A DNA stretch of 64,000 nt from Pectobacterium cacticida (GCF_036885195.1 NZ_CP133656.1:4030001-4094000), one strand, 5' to 3'; positions 17,729 to 26,911 are shown, numbered from the stretch's first letter. Numbers and translations: made by a program. Notes: generated from the sequence alone by a model not told the origin.

Positions 17729-17750
17729 TATGCTCTTTCTTATACCCCTA

Positions 17751-17759
17751 TTATCCACA
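17751..17759 (+). promoter_or_regulatory. DnaA box upstream of mioC
   Basis: TTATCCACA is an exact DnaA box between asnC and mioC. In E. coli the mioC promoter is repressed by DnaA at such a site. Confidence 0.8.
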
Positions 17760-17818
17760 GGTAGATCCCAGCCAGATCACAGCGTACAATGTTCCCTCTT
17801 TTACTGGATGGGATCGCT

Positions 17819-18262
17819 ATGGCAGATATTACCCTAATCAGCGGCAGTACCCTTGGCAGCGCCGAATACGTCGCAGAACATTTGGCAGAGCTATTGGAAA
17901 AGGACGGCTTTTCCACTGAAACACTTCATGGCCCGATGCTAGATGCGCTTTCTGAAAGTGGTATATGGCTAGTAGTGACATCCACGCACGGTGCCGGAGA
18001 ATTTCCTGACAACGTGAAAACATTATTTGAGCAATTGGGACAGCAAAAACCCGATCTCTCCCAGGTAAGTTTTGGCGCAGTGGGGATCGGCAGTAAAGAA
18101 TACGACACATTTTGTGGCGCGATCCAAACGGCGGATCGCGTGCTCACGGAATTAGGCGCCAAACGGATCGGCGATATCCTTAAGATCGACATTACTCAGC
18201 ATCAGATTCCTGAAGATCCCGCCGAAGAATGGCTGGGATCCTGGGTTAAATTACTCAAATAA
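17819..18262 (+). CDS. mioC: flavodoxin-like protein MioC
   Basis: MioC is an FMN-binding flavodoxin-type electron carrier, reported to support biotin synthase in E. coli. The 147-residue protein starts MADITLISGSTLGSAEYVAEHL, whose serine/threonine-rich loop is the FMN phosphate-binding site, and ends AEEWLGSWVKLLK. The frame is open ten codons upstream, but ATG 17819 matches the family start. It lies directly beside oriC, and its transcription is aimed into the origin, as in E. coli. Confidence 0.95.
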   Translation: MADITLISGSTLGSAEYVAEHLAELLEKDGFSTETLHGPMLDALSESGIWLVVTSTHGAGEFPDNVKTLFEQLGQQKPDLSQVSFGAVGIGSKEYDTFCGAIQTADRVLTELGAKRIGDILKIDITQHQIPEDPAEEWLGSWVKLLK

Positions 18263-18560
18263 GACGAAATAATAACCGTTTGATTGTGGATAAGTAGCCT
18301 TTATTCCGGTGTAAAAGCGGTAGTTATCCCAATAACAACCGGAGTATACTTTTTGTCCTGTGCATAAGTACGCATTAAGATCCCAGCTTATACGGTTCAG
18401 GATCACCGATCTTTCACAGGAAAGGATCGGTGATATTGTCTTGATCTTAAAAACGAATATCTACTTATCCACAGAGTATGACGATCCTAATAAGAGATCT
18501 AATAAAGAGATCTTTAAATAAAAAGATCTTTCTTTAATTATCGAGGATCCAACGGACTTG
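18263..18560. other. oriC: chromosomal replication origin oriC
   Basis: The non-coding stretch between mioC and mnmG has the enterobacterial oriC design. DnaA boxes: R1 TTATCCACA at 18465-18473; the R4-like box on the minus strand at 18285-18293; TTATGCACA on the minus strand at 18361-18369; and a weaker TTATCCCAA at 18324-18332. The AT-rich unwinding region at 18488-18540 holds repeated AGATCTTT/AGATCTAA 13-mer-like units. Ten GATC (Dam/SeqA) sites lie between about 18378 and 18548. The order from mnmG (unwinding region, R1, inner boxes, R4, mioC) equals that of E. coli. Confidence 0.97.
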
Positions 18561-18653
18561 GTCGTTGGCTCAAAGTTGAGTAGAATCCCCCACCCCAGGG
18601 CTAATAACGATCGTTCGCCACTCATCATTCGCAATAATGCGAGGAGCAGTACC

Positions 18654-20543
18654 ATGTTTTATCCAGATCCATTTGACGTCATCGTGATCGGTGGCGGTCA
18701 TGCCGGGACGGAAGCCGCGATGGCTTCTGCCCGAATGGGCCAACAGACGCTTTTACTTACACATAACATCGATACGTTAGGACAAATGTCTTGTAACCCT
18801 GCGATCGGCGGTATTGGAAAAGGCCATCTGGTTAAAGAGATCGATGCCATGGGAGGGTTGATGGCGCGGGCTGTCGATCAGGCTGGGATACAGTTTAGGA
18901 TACTAAACATCAGTAAAGGCCCGGCGGTCAGAGCCACACGAGCTCAGGCAGATCGGGTGCTCTATCGCCAAGCCGTGCGTACTGCCCTGGAGAACCAACC
19001 TAATCTCATGATCTTCCAGCAAGCCGTTGACGATCTGATTGTAGAAAACGATCGTGTCGTCGGTGCGGTAACGCAGATGGGACTAAAATTCCGTGCAAAA
19101 GCCGTCGTATTGACGGTAGGGACGTTCCTTGACGGAAAGATTCATATTGGATTAGATAACTACAGTGGAGGGCGTGCCGGCGATCCGCCTTCCATCCCGC
19201 TAGCGCGTCGACTGAGGGAATTGCCTCTGCGGGTTAACCGTCTGAAAACGGGTACTCCGCCGCGTATTGATGCCAGAACGATCGATTTTAGCGTGCTGGC
19301 TCAACAGCATGGCGACAATCCTATGCCGGTTTTCTCATTTCTTGGCTCAGCAAGCCAGCATCCGGCACAAATGCCTTGCTATATCACACACACCAACGAA
19401 AAAACTCACGAGGTGATTCGGAATAATTTAGATCGTAGCCCGATGTACGCTGGGATTATCGAAGGTGTTGGCCCACGTTATTGCCCTTCGATCGAAGACA
19501 AGGTCATGCGTTTTGCCGATCGCAATTCGCACCAGATCTTTCTTGAACCCGAGGGGCTGACCAGTAATGAGATATACCCTAACGGAATTTCGACCAGTTT
19601 ACCGTTTGACGTCCAGTGGCAAATTGTTCGCTCAATGCCAGGAATGGAAAATGCGCGCATAGTTCGTCCTGGTTATGCGATTGAGTACGATTTTTTCGAT
19701 CCGCGCGATCTTAAACCTACGTTGGAAAATAAATATATTCATGGTCTGTTCTTTGCCGGTCAAATCAACGGGACAACAGGGTATGAAGAAGCCGCTGCGC
19801 AAGGAATGCTAGCCGGGCTGAACGCGGCGCGATTGGCTGCCGATAAAGAAGGGTGGTCGCCACGTCGCGATCAGGCCTATCTTGGTGTTCTGGTTGACGA
19901 TCTCTGTACACTGGGCACAAAAGAGCCCTACCGTATGTTTACATCACGTGCTGAATATCGTTTGATGCTGCGTGAAGATAATGCCGATCTTCGCTTAACA
20001 GAAATCGGTCGCGAACTGGGGATGGTCGATGACCACCGCTGGGCCTGTTTCAATGAAAAACGTGAGAATATCGAGAAAGAGCGCCAGCGTCTGCGTGACA
20101 TTTACATTCATCCTCAATCAGAGCTTCGCGATCGGGTAAATTCACTACTGAAAACCCCATTGTCGCGTGAAGTTAACGGTGAGGAGCTATTACGTCGCCC
20201 AGAAGTGGATTATCGTCAACTGACCGCGTTGCCGCTGTTTGCACCGGCATTAACCGATGAGCAGGCGGCTGAGCAGGTTGAAATTCAGGTTAAATACGAA
20301 GGCTATATTGCTCGCCAACAGGATGAAATTGAGAAACAACTGCGTAATGAAAGTACGTTGCTACCAGCCGAACTGGATTACAAACAGGTGAGTGGGCTGT
20401 CAAATGAAGTTATTGCCAAACTGAACGATCACAAACCTTCGTCTATTGGTCAGGCTTCACGGATTTCTGGCATTACGCCGGCAGCGATCTCTATTTTGCT
20501 AGTCTGGCTTAAAAAGCAAGGTCTACTGCGTCGCAGTGCCTGA
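18654..20543 (+). CDS. mnmG: tRNA uridine 5-carboxymethylaminomethyl modification protein MnmG
   Basis: MnmG (GidA) works with MnmE to modify U34 of several tRNAs, using FAD and methylene-tetrahydrofolate. From ATG 18654 the product has 629 residues, the normal length. It begins MFYPDPFDVIVIGGGHAGTE, with the FAD-binding GxGxxG-type fold. It contains the conserved SCNPAIGGIGKGHLVKEIDA with the folate-site cysteine, GLFFAGQINGTTGYEEAAAQG, and the C-terminal helical MnmE-binding region. The frame extends upstream into the oriC region, but the family start is 18654. Gene position next to oriC is typical. Confidence 0.97.
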   Translation: MFYPDPFDVIVIGGGHAGTEAAMASARMGQQTLLLTHNIDTLGQMSCNPAIGGIGKGHLVKEIDAMGGLMARAVDQAGIQFRILNISKGPAVRATRAQADRVLYRQAVRTALENQPNLMIFQQAVDDLIVENDRVVGAVTQMGLKFRAKAVVLTVGTFLDGKIHIGLDNYSGGRAGDPPSIPLARRLRELPLRVNRLKTGTPPRIDARTIDFSVLAQQHGDNPMPVFSFLGSASQHPAQMPCYITHTNEKTHEVIRNNLDRSPMYAGIIEGVGPRYCPSIEDKVMRFADRNSHQIFLEPEGLTSNEIYPNGISTSLPFDVQWQIVRSMPGMENARIVRPGYAIEYDFFDPRDLKPTLENKYIHGLFFAGQINGTTGYEEAAAQGMLAGLNAARLAADKEGWSPRRDQAYLGVLVDDLCTLGTKEPYRMFTSRAEYRLMLREDNADLRLTEIGRELGMVDDHRWACFNEKRENIEKERQRLRDIYIHPQSELRDRVNSLLKTPLSREVNGEELLRRPEVDYRQLTALPLFAPALTDEQAAEQVEIQVKYEGYIARQQDEIEKQLRNESTLLPAELDYKQVSGLSNEVIAKLNDHKPSSIGQASRISGITPAAISILLVWLKKQGLLRRSA

Positions 20544-20563
20544 TTAGGGTAAATTATCTCCTG

Positions 20564-20590
20564 AATAGCCGGTCATCCGGCTATTTTTAT
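20564..20590 (+). terminator. terminator between mnmG and rsmG
   Basis: AATAGCCGG (20564-20572) and CCGGCTATT (20577-20585) form a 9-bp stem with loop TCAT, followed by TTTAT. It may give partial termination between mnmG and rsmG. Confidence 0.85.
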
Positions 20591-20620
20591 GATTAACCGC
20601 ATTTTTATCGGAATTTTATT

Positions 20621-21241
20621 GTGCGTGACACGCTAGATCATTTGCTCGATACGGCTGGCATTGTGGTTTCAGATAAACAGAAAACGCTTCTGATACAGTA
20701 TGTTGAGATGCTGGATAAGTGGAATAAAGCGTATAACCTGACATCGGTACGCGATCCGCAGCAAATGCTTGTTCGCCATATTATGGACAGTATTGTGGTT
20801 GGGCCTCATTTAAACGGTCAGCGTTTTATTGATGTGGGTACGGGGCCAGGTTTACCGGGAATTCCCTTAGCGATTATTCGTCCTGAATCGCATTTCACTC
20901 TGCTCGATAGCCTGGGTAAACGTGTACGCTTTCTGCGCCAGGTTCAGCATGAACTTCAGATCGAGAATATCGTGCCGGTGCAATCTCGTGTAGAAGCATT
21001 TCCCGCTGAGCCGCCTTTTGATGGCGTGCTTAGCCGCGCATTTGCTTCCTTACAGGATATGGTTCGCTGGTGCAATCATCTGCCAGCCAAGACGACCGGG
21101 CGGTTTTATGCCCTGAAAGGCGTACTCCCTGAAGAGGAATTAGCATCCTTGCCGCAAGGTATCGTATTGGATCAGATTGTTCGGTTGTCTGTTCCTGAAT
21201 TGGAGGGGGAGCGGCATTTGGTCGTGCTTAAACCAAACTAA
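20621..21241 (+). CDS. rsmG: 16S rRNA (guanine527-N7)-methyltransferase RsmG
   Basis: RsmG (GidB) methylates G527 of 16S rRNA with S-adenosylmethionine. The 206-residue product starts at GTG 20621 and has the family segments MLDKWNKAYNLTSVRDPQQMLVRHIMDS, the SAM-binding FIDVGTGPGLPGIPLAI, LLDSLGKRVRFLRQV, VQSRVE and SRAFASLQDM. Length and order are normal. The Shine-Dalgarno is weak (TCGGA). It sits between mnmG and the atp operon, as in E. coli. Confidence 0.95.
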   Translation: MRDTLDHLLDTAGIVVSDKQKTLLIQYVEMLDKWNKAYNLTSVRDPQQMLVRHIMDSIVVGPHLNGQRFIDVGTGPGLPGIPLAIIRPESHFTLLDSLGKRVRFLRQVQHELQIENIVPVQSRVEAFPAEPPFDGVLSRAFASLQDMVRWCNHLPAKTTGRFYALKGVLPEEELASLPQGIVLDQIVRLSVPELEGERHLVVLKPN

Positions 21242-21614
21242 TTTTGTCATTTATCAAAAAAAATATAACTAAATATCGTGGTCTAGCCAGCCGCCTTGTA
21301 CTTGGGTGGCATCGTTCCTGAGTGCATCATGATCACTCAATTTTTACATCTTGGCATTTTTCAATGCGGTTCTCATACTTTGGCGCTAAATAATAACGAG
21401 AGAAAATAAGTCATCGGCACTGGGATCTGGTTATTTTTATGTTAATTGGGTAAAGAAATAATATAAATAATGTCAATAGGTGGTTGAAGGCTTGCTTATG
21501 CCGACTTTAACATTTGTTTTTTTATAACTCATTGAAGTTAAATAGGATAAATGACTTCTTTTGCTAAAGACAAAAAAAAACATCTTCTGTTATAAATAAT
21601 CGTAAATGCGTTTA

Positions 21615-21630
21615 TGTGAGTCATATCACA
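21615..21630. promoter_or_regulatory. perfect CRP-type site in the rsmG-atpI gap
   Basis: TGTGA-GTCATA-TCACA matches the CRP consensus half-sites exactly. It lies about 150 bp upstream of the candidate atp promoter start, which is far for a single CRP site to activate, so its target is open. The rest of the 623-bp gap from rsmG to atpI holds no supported gene. Confidence 0.75.
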
Positions 21631-21743
21631 GATTATCGCCCTTTAGCGGACAATCTCCGTTGAGAATGGCCGAGAGGATTGTTAGGAAAATGAGGATTCA
21701 GAAAGAAATTTAAATAATTGTTCACCTTTTCGCTACTTATCGA

Positions 21744-21771
21744 TTGAATTCACGGGTATGACCCGTATAAT
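21744..21771 (+). promoter_or_regulatory. candidate atp operon promoter
   Basis: TTGAAT (21744-21749), 16 bases, TATAAT (21766-21771), about 94 bases before the atpI start codon. The spacer contains the inverted repeat ACGGGT-ATG-ACCCGT (21752-21766), which reaches the -10 element. A second weaker pair, TTGACT near 21791 and CATACA downstream, is also possible. Confidence 0.7.
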
Positions 21772-21864
21772 TTGCTCGTTTTTTGCAGCTTGACTCTGCG
21801 GTGTAAAGGCAGTTTCATACATCATTCGGTATACCTCTGAAAAGGTACGGAGAGAGTAAACGTC

Positions 21865-22248
21865 ATGTCTGTAGCGCTTTACAGCGGAAAAGTAGCCTTC
21901 CGGCTACTGTTGTTACAGTTAGTGACTTTTGCTTTGTTGAGTGCGTTTTTCAGCATCAATGACGCCCGTGCCGCCGCTTCGGCATTGGCTGGTGGGTTAT
22001 CAGCCTGGTTGCCGAATGTTTTATTTGTACTGTACGCCTTACGGCTTCAGTCCAGTAAGCCCGTTGACGGGCGAGTGGCGTGGACATTCGCGGTGGGTGA
22101 AACGCTAAAGATCTTGATCACCATTGCACTGTTGGTGGTGGCGTTAGGCCCGTTTAACGCGGCATTCTTTCCGCTTGGTCTAACTTATTTATCGGTGCTG
22201 ATTATGCAGATCGTCGCACCGGCTGTAATTAATCGTTACCGTAGTTAA
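21865..22248 (+). CDS. atpI: ATP synthase accessory protein AtpI
   Basis: AtpI is a small membrane protein encoded first in the atp operon, thought to help c-ring assembly or Mg2+ supply. The 127-residue product has four hydrophobic segments (LLLLQLVTFALLSAFF, LAGGLSAWLPNVLFVLYAL, LKILITIALLVVALGPF, LSVLIMQIVAPAVI). The start ATG 21865 is preceded by GGAGAGAG. atpB follows after 21 bases. Function is known only loosely in the family. Confidence 0.93.
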   Translation: MSVALYSGKVAFRLLLLQLVTFALLSAFFSINDARAAASALAGGLSAWLPNVLFVLYALRLQSSKPVDGRVAWTFAVGETLKILITIALLVVALGPFNAAFFPLGLTYLSVLIMQIVAPAVINRYRS

Positions 22249-22269
22249 CAACAAAGGGTAAGGGACATC

Positions 22270-23070
22270 ATGGCTGCTGGAGAAATCTCTACTCCTCAAG
22301 AGTATATCAGTCACCACTTGCACCATTTGCAGGTCGGGACGGGTTTTTGGTCAATTAATGTCGATTCGATGTTTTTCTCCATCGCTCTTGGGGTCCTCTT
22401 TCTGGTTATCTTCCGCCGCGTCGCTACACAAGCAACCAGCGGCGTACCAGGTAAACTGCAAACGGCTGTCGAACTAATTATCGATTTTGTAGATGGCACC
22501 GTGCGCGATATGTTTCACGGCAAAAGCAAGTTGATTGCGCCGCTGGCGTTGACCATTTTCATCTGGGTTTTCCTGATGAATCTGATGGATTTACTGCCTA
22601 TCGATCTCCTGCCGCAAGTTTGGGCGAGTGTTTATAGTCTGCTGGGATATGACCCTGCGCATGCTTATTTGCGCGCCGTGCCGACCGCCGATGTGAACAT
22701 TACGCTGTCAATGGCGCTGGGCGTATTTATCCTAGTGCTGTTCTATAGCATCAAAATGAAAGGGCTTGGGGGTTTTGTTAAAGAACTGACCATGCAGCCA
22801 TTCAACCATCCAGTATTTATCCCTATCAACCTGATTCTTGAAGGTGTCAGCCTGCTGTCCAAACCGATTTCCTTAGGTTTGCGACTGTTTGGCAATATGT
22901 ATGCGGGTGAGTTGATCTTCATCCTGATTGCTGGTCTGTTGCCGTGGTGGTCACAATGGCTGTTAAATGTGCCTTGGGCTATTTTCCACATTTTGATTAT
23001 TACGCTTCAGGCTTTTATTTTCATGGTTCTGACGGTTGTTTATCTCTCGATGGCATCTGAAGAGCATTGA
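22270..23070 (+). CDS. atpB: ATP synthase F0 subunit a
   Basis: Subunit a forms the proton half-channels beside the c-ring in the inner membrane. The 266-residue product has five to six membrane segments and the essential arginine in KPISLGLRLFGNMYAGELIF, near residue 205, plus the conserved PFNHPVFIPINLILEGVSLL segment. The N-terminus MAAGEISTPQEYISHHLHHLQ is typical of the enterobacterial protein. It is second in the atp operon, with normal length. Confidence 0.97.
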   Translation: MAAGEISTPQEYISHHLHHLQVGTGFWSINVDSMFFSIALGVLFLVIFRRVATQATSGVPGKLQTAVELIIDFVDGTVRDMFHGKSKLIAPLALTIFIWVFLMNLMDLLPIDLLPQVWASVYSLLGYDPAHAYLRAVPTADVNITLSMALGVFILVLFYSIKMKGLGGFVKELTMQPFNHPVFIPINLILEGVSLLSKPISLGLRLFGNMYAGELIFILIAGLLPWWSQWLLNVPWAIFHILIITLQAFIFMVLTVVYLSMASEEH

Positions 23071-23119
23071 TTTTCTTTCAACAAATAACGTTTTTAACTG
23101 AAACAAACTGGAGACTGTC

Positions 23120-23359
23120 ATGGAAAACCTGAGTGTGGATCTGCTGTACATGGCTGCCGCGTTAATGATGGGTTTGGCGGCAATCGGTGCTGCGATCGGT
23201 ATCGGCATTCTGGGTGGTAAATTCTTGGAAGGCGCTGCACGTCAGCCTGACCTGATTCCTTTGCTGCGCACACAGTTCTTTATCGTCATGGGTCTGGTTG
23301 ACGCCATCCCGATGATCGCTGTTGGTCTGGGGCTGTATGTGATGTTTGCGGTGGCCTAA
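23120..23359 (+). CDS. atpE: ATP synthase F0 subunit c
   Basis: Subunit c is the proton-carrying hairpin of the rotor ring. The 79-residue product has two membrane helices with the glycine-rich first helix (AIGAAIGIGILGGKFLEG), the polar loop ARQPDLI and proton-binding Asp61 in IVMGLVDAIPMI. The sequence is essentially that of E. coli. It is preceded by a good GGAG site, consistent with its high translation. Confidence 0.98.
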   Translation: MENLSVDLLYMAAALMMGLAAIGAAIGIGILGGKFLEGAARQPDLIPLLRTQFFIVMGLVDAIPMIAVGLGLYVMFAVA

Positions 23360-23422
23360 GCAGAATGTTTTCTGCAGAGGTTAAAACATCAACTTATTAA
23401 ACTTTGAAAGAGGCATTGTGCT

Positions 23423-23893
23423 GTGAATATTAATGCAACAATCCTCGGCCAGGCCATTGCGTTCGTCCTGTTTGTCTGGTTCTGCATGAAGTATGTATGG
23501 CCGCCGATGATGGCTGCCATTGAGAAACGTCAGAAAGAAATTGCTGACGGTCTGGCTTCTGCTGAACGTGCCAAAAAAGATTTGAACTTGGCTCAGGCCA
23601 ATGCGACAGATCAACTGAAGAAAGCCAAAGCGGACGCTCAGGTTATCATTGAGCAGGCGAACAAACGTCGCGCTCAGATACTGGATGAAGCGAAAGCTGA
23701 AGCAGAAGCTGAACGTAACAAGATTGTGGCGCAAGCTCAGGCTGAAATCGAAGCCGAACGTAAACGTGCTCGTGAAGAGTTGCGTAAGCAAGTTGCCGTA
23801 TTGGCGATTGCGGGTGCCGAGAAAATTATTGAACGTTCCGTGGATGAAGCTGCTAACAGCGACATCGTTGATAAACTGGTCGCTGAACTGTAA
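23423..23893 (+). CDS. atpF: ATP synthase F0 subunit b
   Basis: Subunit b is the peripheral stalk that anchors F1 to the membrane. The 156-residue protein starts at GTG 23423 (MNINATILGQAIAFVLFVWFCMKYVWPP), with one N-terminal membrane helix. A long charged coiled coil follows, rich in A, E, K and R, ending RSVDEAANSDIVDKLVAEL as in E. coli. It is fourth in the operon, with atpH starting 15 bases downstream. Confidence 0.97.
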   Translation: MNINATILGQAIAFVLFVWFCMKYVWPPMMAAIEKRQKEIADGLASAERAKKDLNLAQANATDQLKKAKADAQVIIEQANKRRAQILDEAKAEAEAERNKIVAQAQAEIEAERKRAREELRKQVAVLAIAGAEKIIERSVDEAANSDIVDKLVAEL

Positions 23894-23907
23894 GGAGGGA
23901 GGGGCTG

Positions 23908-24441
23908 ATGTCTGAATTTGTCACGGTAGCTCGCCCCTACGCCAAAGCAGCATTTGACTTTGCGGTTGAAAACCAGGCCTTGGATCGCTGGCAAAACATG
24001 CTGGCGTTCTCGGCGGAGGTCGCGCGCAATGAACAAATTGCCGAATTGCTTTCTGGTGCGGTAGCGCCCATTGAGCTGGCGAAAACGTTCATTGCCGTTT
24101 GTGGTGATCAACTTGATGAAGCCGGTCAGAACCTGGTTAAGGTGATGGCTGAAAACGGACGTTTGCCAGTGCTTCCCGAAGTGCTGGCTCAATTTATTCA
24201 ACTACGGGCAGCGATGGAATCGACGGTTGATGTCGAGGTGATTTCTGCTAACACATTGAATGAACAGCAGTTGTCGAAGATCGCTGCTGCTATGGAAAAA
24301 CGTCTGTCACGCAAAGTGAAGCTGAATTGCAAAATTGATAAGTCTGTCATGGCCGGCGTTATTATTCGCGCGGGCGATATGGTGATAGATGGCAGCATTC
24401 GCGGTCGTCTGGAACGTCTGGCAGACGTCTTGCAGTCTTAA
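23908..24441 (+). CDS. atpH: ATP synthase F1 subunit delta
   Basis: Subunit delta links the top of the alpha3beta3 head to the b stalk. The 177-residue product has the family N-terminus VARPYAKAAFDFAVE, a helical N-domain, and the conserved C-terminal KIDKSVMAGVIIRAGDMVIDGSIRGRLERL. Start ATG 23908 follows GGAGGGAGGGGC. Length matches the E. coli protein. Confidence 0.97.
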   Translation: MSEFVTVARPYAKAAFDFAVENQALDRWQNMLAFSAEVARNEQIAELLSGAVAPIELAKTFIAVCGDQLDEAGQNLVKVMAENGRLPVLPEVLAQFIQLRAAMESTVDVEVISANTLNEQQLSKIAAAMEKRLSRKVKLNCKIDKSVMAGVIIRAGDMVIDGSIRGRLERLADVLQS

Positions 24442-24453
24442 GGGGACTGGAGC

Positions 24454-25995
24454 ATGCAACTGAATTCCACCGAAATCAGCGAACTGATCAAGCAGCGCAT
24501 TGCTCAGTTCAATGTGGTGAGCGAAGCTCACAATGAAGGTACTATCGTTTCCGTTAGTGACGGAATCATCCGTATTCACGGTCTGGCCGACGTGATGCAG
24601 GGGGAGATGATCTCTCTGCCGGGCAACCGTTATGCCATCGCACTGAACCTGGAGCGTGACTCCGTTGGTGCTGTTGTCATGGGGCCGTATGCGGATCTGG
24701 CCGAGGGCATGAAGGTAAAATGCACCGGCCGTATTCTTGAAGTTCCCGTTGGTCGCGGCCTATTAGGGCGCGTGGTCAATACGTTGGGCGCGCCCATTGA
24801 TGGAAAGGGCGCGTTGGACCATGACGGTTTTTCTGCGGTTGAAGCGATTGCGCCTGGCGTTATCGAACGTCAGTCCGTCGATGAGCCGGTGCAAACGGGC
24901 TATAAGTCTGTCGACGCCATGATTCCAATCGGCCGTGGTCAGCGTGAGTTGATTATCGGTGACCGTCAGACGGGTAAAACCGCGCTGGCTATTGACGCCA
25001 TCATCAACCAGCGTGATTCCGGCATCAAATGCGTGTACGTCGCTATCGGCCAGAAAGCATCCACGATTTCTAACGTGGTGCGTAAACTGGAAGAGCATGG
25101 CGCACTGGAAAACACCATTGTCGTCGTCGCTACCGCATCTGAGTCTGCTGCTCTGCAATATCTGGCGCCGTATGCCGGTTGCGCGATGGGTGAGTATTTC
25201 CGAGACCGCGGTGAAGACGCGCTGATTATTTATGACGACCTGTCCAAACAAGCCGTTGCTTACCGTCAGATTTCTCTGCTGCTCCGTCGTCCGCCAGGCC
25301 GTGAAGCCTATCCTGGTGACGTTTTCTATCTTCACTCTCGTTTGCTGGAACGTGCATCGCGTGTTAACGCCGATTACGTTGAAGCCTTTACCAAAGGTGA
25401 AGTAAAAGGGAAAACCGGTTCGCTGACGGCTCTGCCAATTATCGAAACGCAAGCGGGTGACGTTTCTGCGTTCGTTCCGACCAACGTCATTTCGATTACC
25501 GATGGTCAGATCTTCCTGGAATCTAATCTGTTTAACGCGGGTATTCGTCCTGCGGTTAACCCAGGGATCTCAGTATCTCGTGTGGGTGGTGCGGCACAGA
25601 CCAAGATCATGAAGAAATTGTCCGGTGGTATTCGTACTGCGCTGGCGCAATATCGTGAACTTGCTGCGTTCTCTCAGTTTGCTTCCGATCTTGATGAGGC
25701 TACGCGTAAGCAGTTGAATCATGGACAGAAAGTAACCGAGTTGCTGAAGCAGAAGCAGTATGCGCCGATGTCTGTCGCACAACAGTCTCTGGTTTTGTTT
25801 GCGGCAGAGCGAGGTTATCTGGAAGACGTTGAGCTGTCGAAAGTCGGTGGCTTTGAAGCGGCACTGCTGGCTTACGCCGATCGTGAGCATGGCGAACTTC
25901 TGCAACAAATCGACCAGACTGGCGCTTATAACGATGAGATCGAGAGCAAGTTTAAAGGCATCCTCGATACTTTCAAGGCAACCCAGTCCTGGTAA
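24454..25995 (+). CDS. atpA: ATP synthase F1 subunit alpha
   Basis: Subunit alpha forms the catalytic head with beta and binds nucleotide at non-catalytic sites. The 513-residue product has the beta-barrel N-domain, Walker A GDRQTGKTA near residue 169, DALIIYDDLSKQAVAYRQISLLLRRPPGREAYPGDVFYLHSRLLERA, and the alpha-specific PAVNPGISVSRVGGAAQ. All regions are intact and of normal length. Confidence 0.98.
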   Translation: MQLNSTEISELIKQRIAQFNVVSEAHNEGTIVSVSDGIIRIHGLADVMQGEMISLPGNRYAIALNLERDSVGAVVMGPYADLAEGMKVKCTGRILEVPVGRGLLGRVVNTLGAPIDGKGALDHDGFSAVEAIAPGVIERQSVDEPVQTGYKSVDAMIPIGRGQRELIIGDRQTGKTALAIDAIINQRDSGIKCVYVAIGQKASTISNVVRKLEEHGALENTIVVVATASESAALQYLAPYAGCAMGEYFRDRGEDALIIYDDLSKQAVAYRQISLLLRRPPGREAYPGDVFYLHSRLLERASRVNADYVEAFTKGEVKGKTGSLTALPIIETQAGDVSAFVPTNVISITDGQIFLESNLFNAGIRPAVNPGISVSRVGGAAQTKIMKKLSGGIRTALAQYRELAAFSQFASDLDEATRKQLNHGQKVTELLKQKQYAPMSVAQQSLVLFAAERGYLEDVELSKVGGFEAALLAYADREHGELLQQIDQTGAYNDEIESKFKGILDTFKATQSW

Positions 25996-26047
25996 CGCCC
26001 AGTGGCCTGCTTTATAGCAGGCCGCAAGGCTTTGAGGAGAAGCAAAG

Positions 26048-26911
26048 ATGGCCGGCGCAAAAGAGATACGTAGTAAGATCGCAAGCGTCCAGAATACGCA
26101 AAAGATCACCAAAGCAATGGAAATGGTCGCCGCTTCCAAAATGCGTAAATCGCAAGATCGTATGGCGGCCAGCCGTCCCTATGCGGAAACGATACGCAAT
26201 GTGATTGGTCACCTTGCGTTAGGAAATCTGGAATATAGGCACCCCTACCTGGAAGAACGTGATGTGAAGCGTGTCGGGTATCTGGTGGTGTCTACTGACC
26301 GTGGCCTGTGCGGTGGTTTGAACATTAATCTGTTTAAGAAGCTGCTGGCTGATATGAAATCCTGGAGCGACAAAGGCGTTGAAGCTGATCTAGCGCTGAT
26401 TGGCTCCAAAGCGGTTTCTTTCTTTAGTTCGGTTGGCGGAAATATTGTTGCTCAGGTGACTGGTATGGGTGATAACCCGTCCGTATCCGAATTGATCGGC
26501 CCGGTTAAAGTTATGCTGCAAGCCTACGACGAAGGTCGTCTGGACAAGCTGTATATCGTCAGCAACAAATTTATCAATACCATGTCTCAGGAACCGCTTA
26601 TTGTCCAGGTGTTACCGTTACCGCCTTCGGATGACAGTGAGTTGAAGAAGAAAGCCTGGGATTACCTGTATGAACCCGATCCAAAGTCGCTGCTGGATAC
26701 TCTGCTGCGTCGTTATGTCGAATCGCAGGTTTATCAGGGCGTCGTAGAAAATCTGGCCAGTGAGCAGGCCGCGCGCATGGTTGCGATGAAAGCAGCGACC
26801 GATAACGGCGGTAGCCTGATCAAAGAGCTTCAGTTGGTATACAACAAAGCGCGTCAGGCCAGCATTACCCAGGAACTCACCGAAATCGTCGGGGGAGCCT
26901 CCGCGGTTTAG
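26048..26911 (+). CDS. atpG: ATP synthase F1 subunit gamma
   Basis: Subunit gamma is the central rotor shaft. The 287-residue protein begins MAGAKEIRSKIASVQNTQKITKAMEMVAASKM and ends SLIKELQLVYNKARQASITQELTEIVGGASAV, the two helices that form the coiled-coil shaft. The middle domain with VSTDRGLCGGLNINLFKK is also typical. It lies between atpA and atpD in standard order. Confidence 0.98.
   Translation: MAGAKEIRSKIASVQNTQKITKAMEMVAASKMRKSQDRMAASRPYAETIRNVIGHLALGNLEYRHPYLEERDVKRVGYLVVSTDRGLCGGLNINLFKKLLADMKSWSDKGVEADLALIGSKAVSFFSSVGGNIVAQVTGMGDNPSVSELIGPVKVMLQAYDEGRLDKLYIVSNKFINTMSQEPLIVQVLPLPPSDDSELKKKAWDYLYEPDPKSLLDTLLRRYVESQVYQGVVENLASEQAARMVAMKAATDNGGSLIKELQLVYNKARQASITQELTEIVGGASAV

Noticed and set aside
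18558..18653. N-terminal extension of mnmG
   Set aside because: It reaches into the origin-proximal leader; MnmG normally starts MFYPDPFDVIVIGGG.
24763..25452. 229-codon frame antisense to atpA
   Set aside because: It is a shadow of the highly biased codon use of atpA, with no independent start signal or domain.
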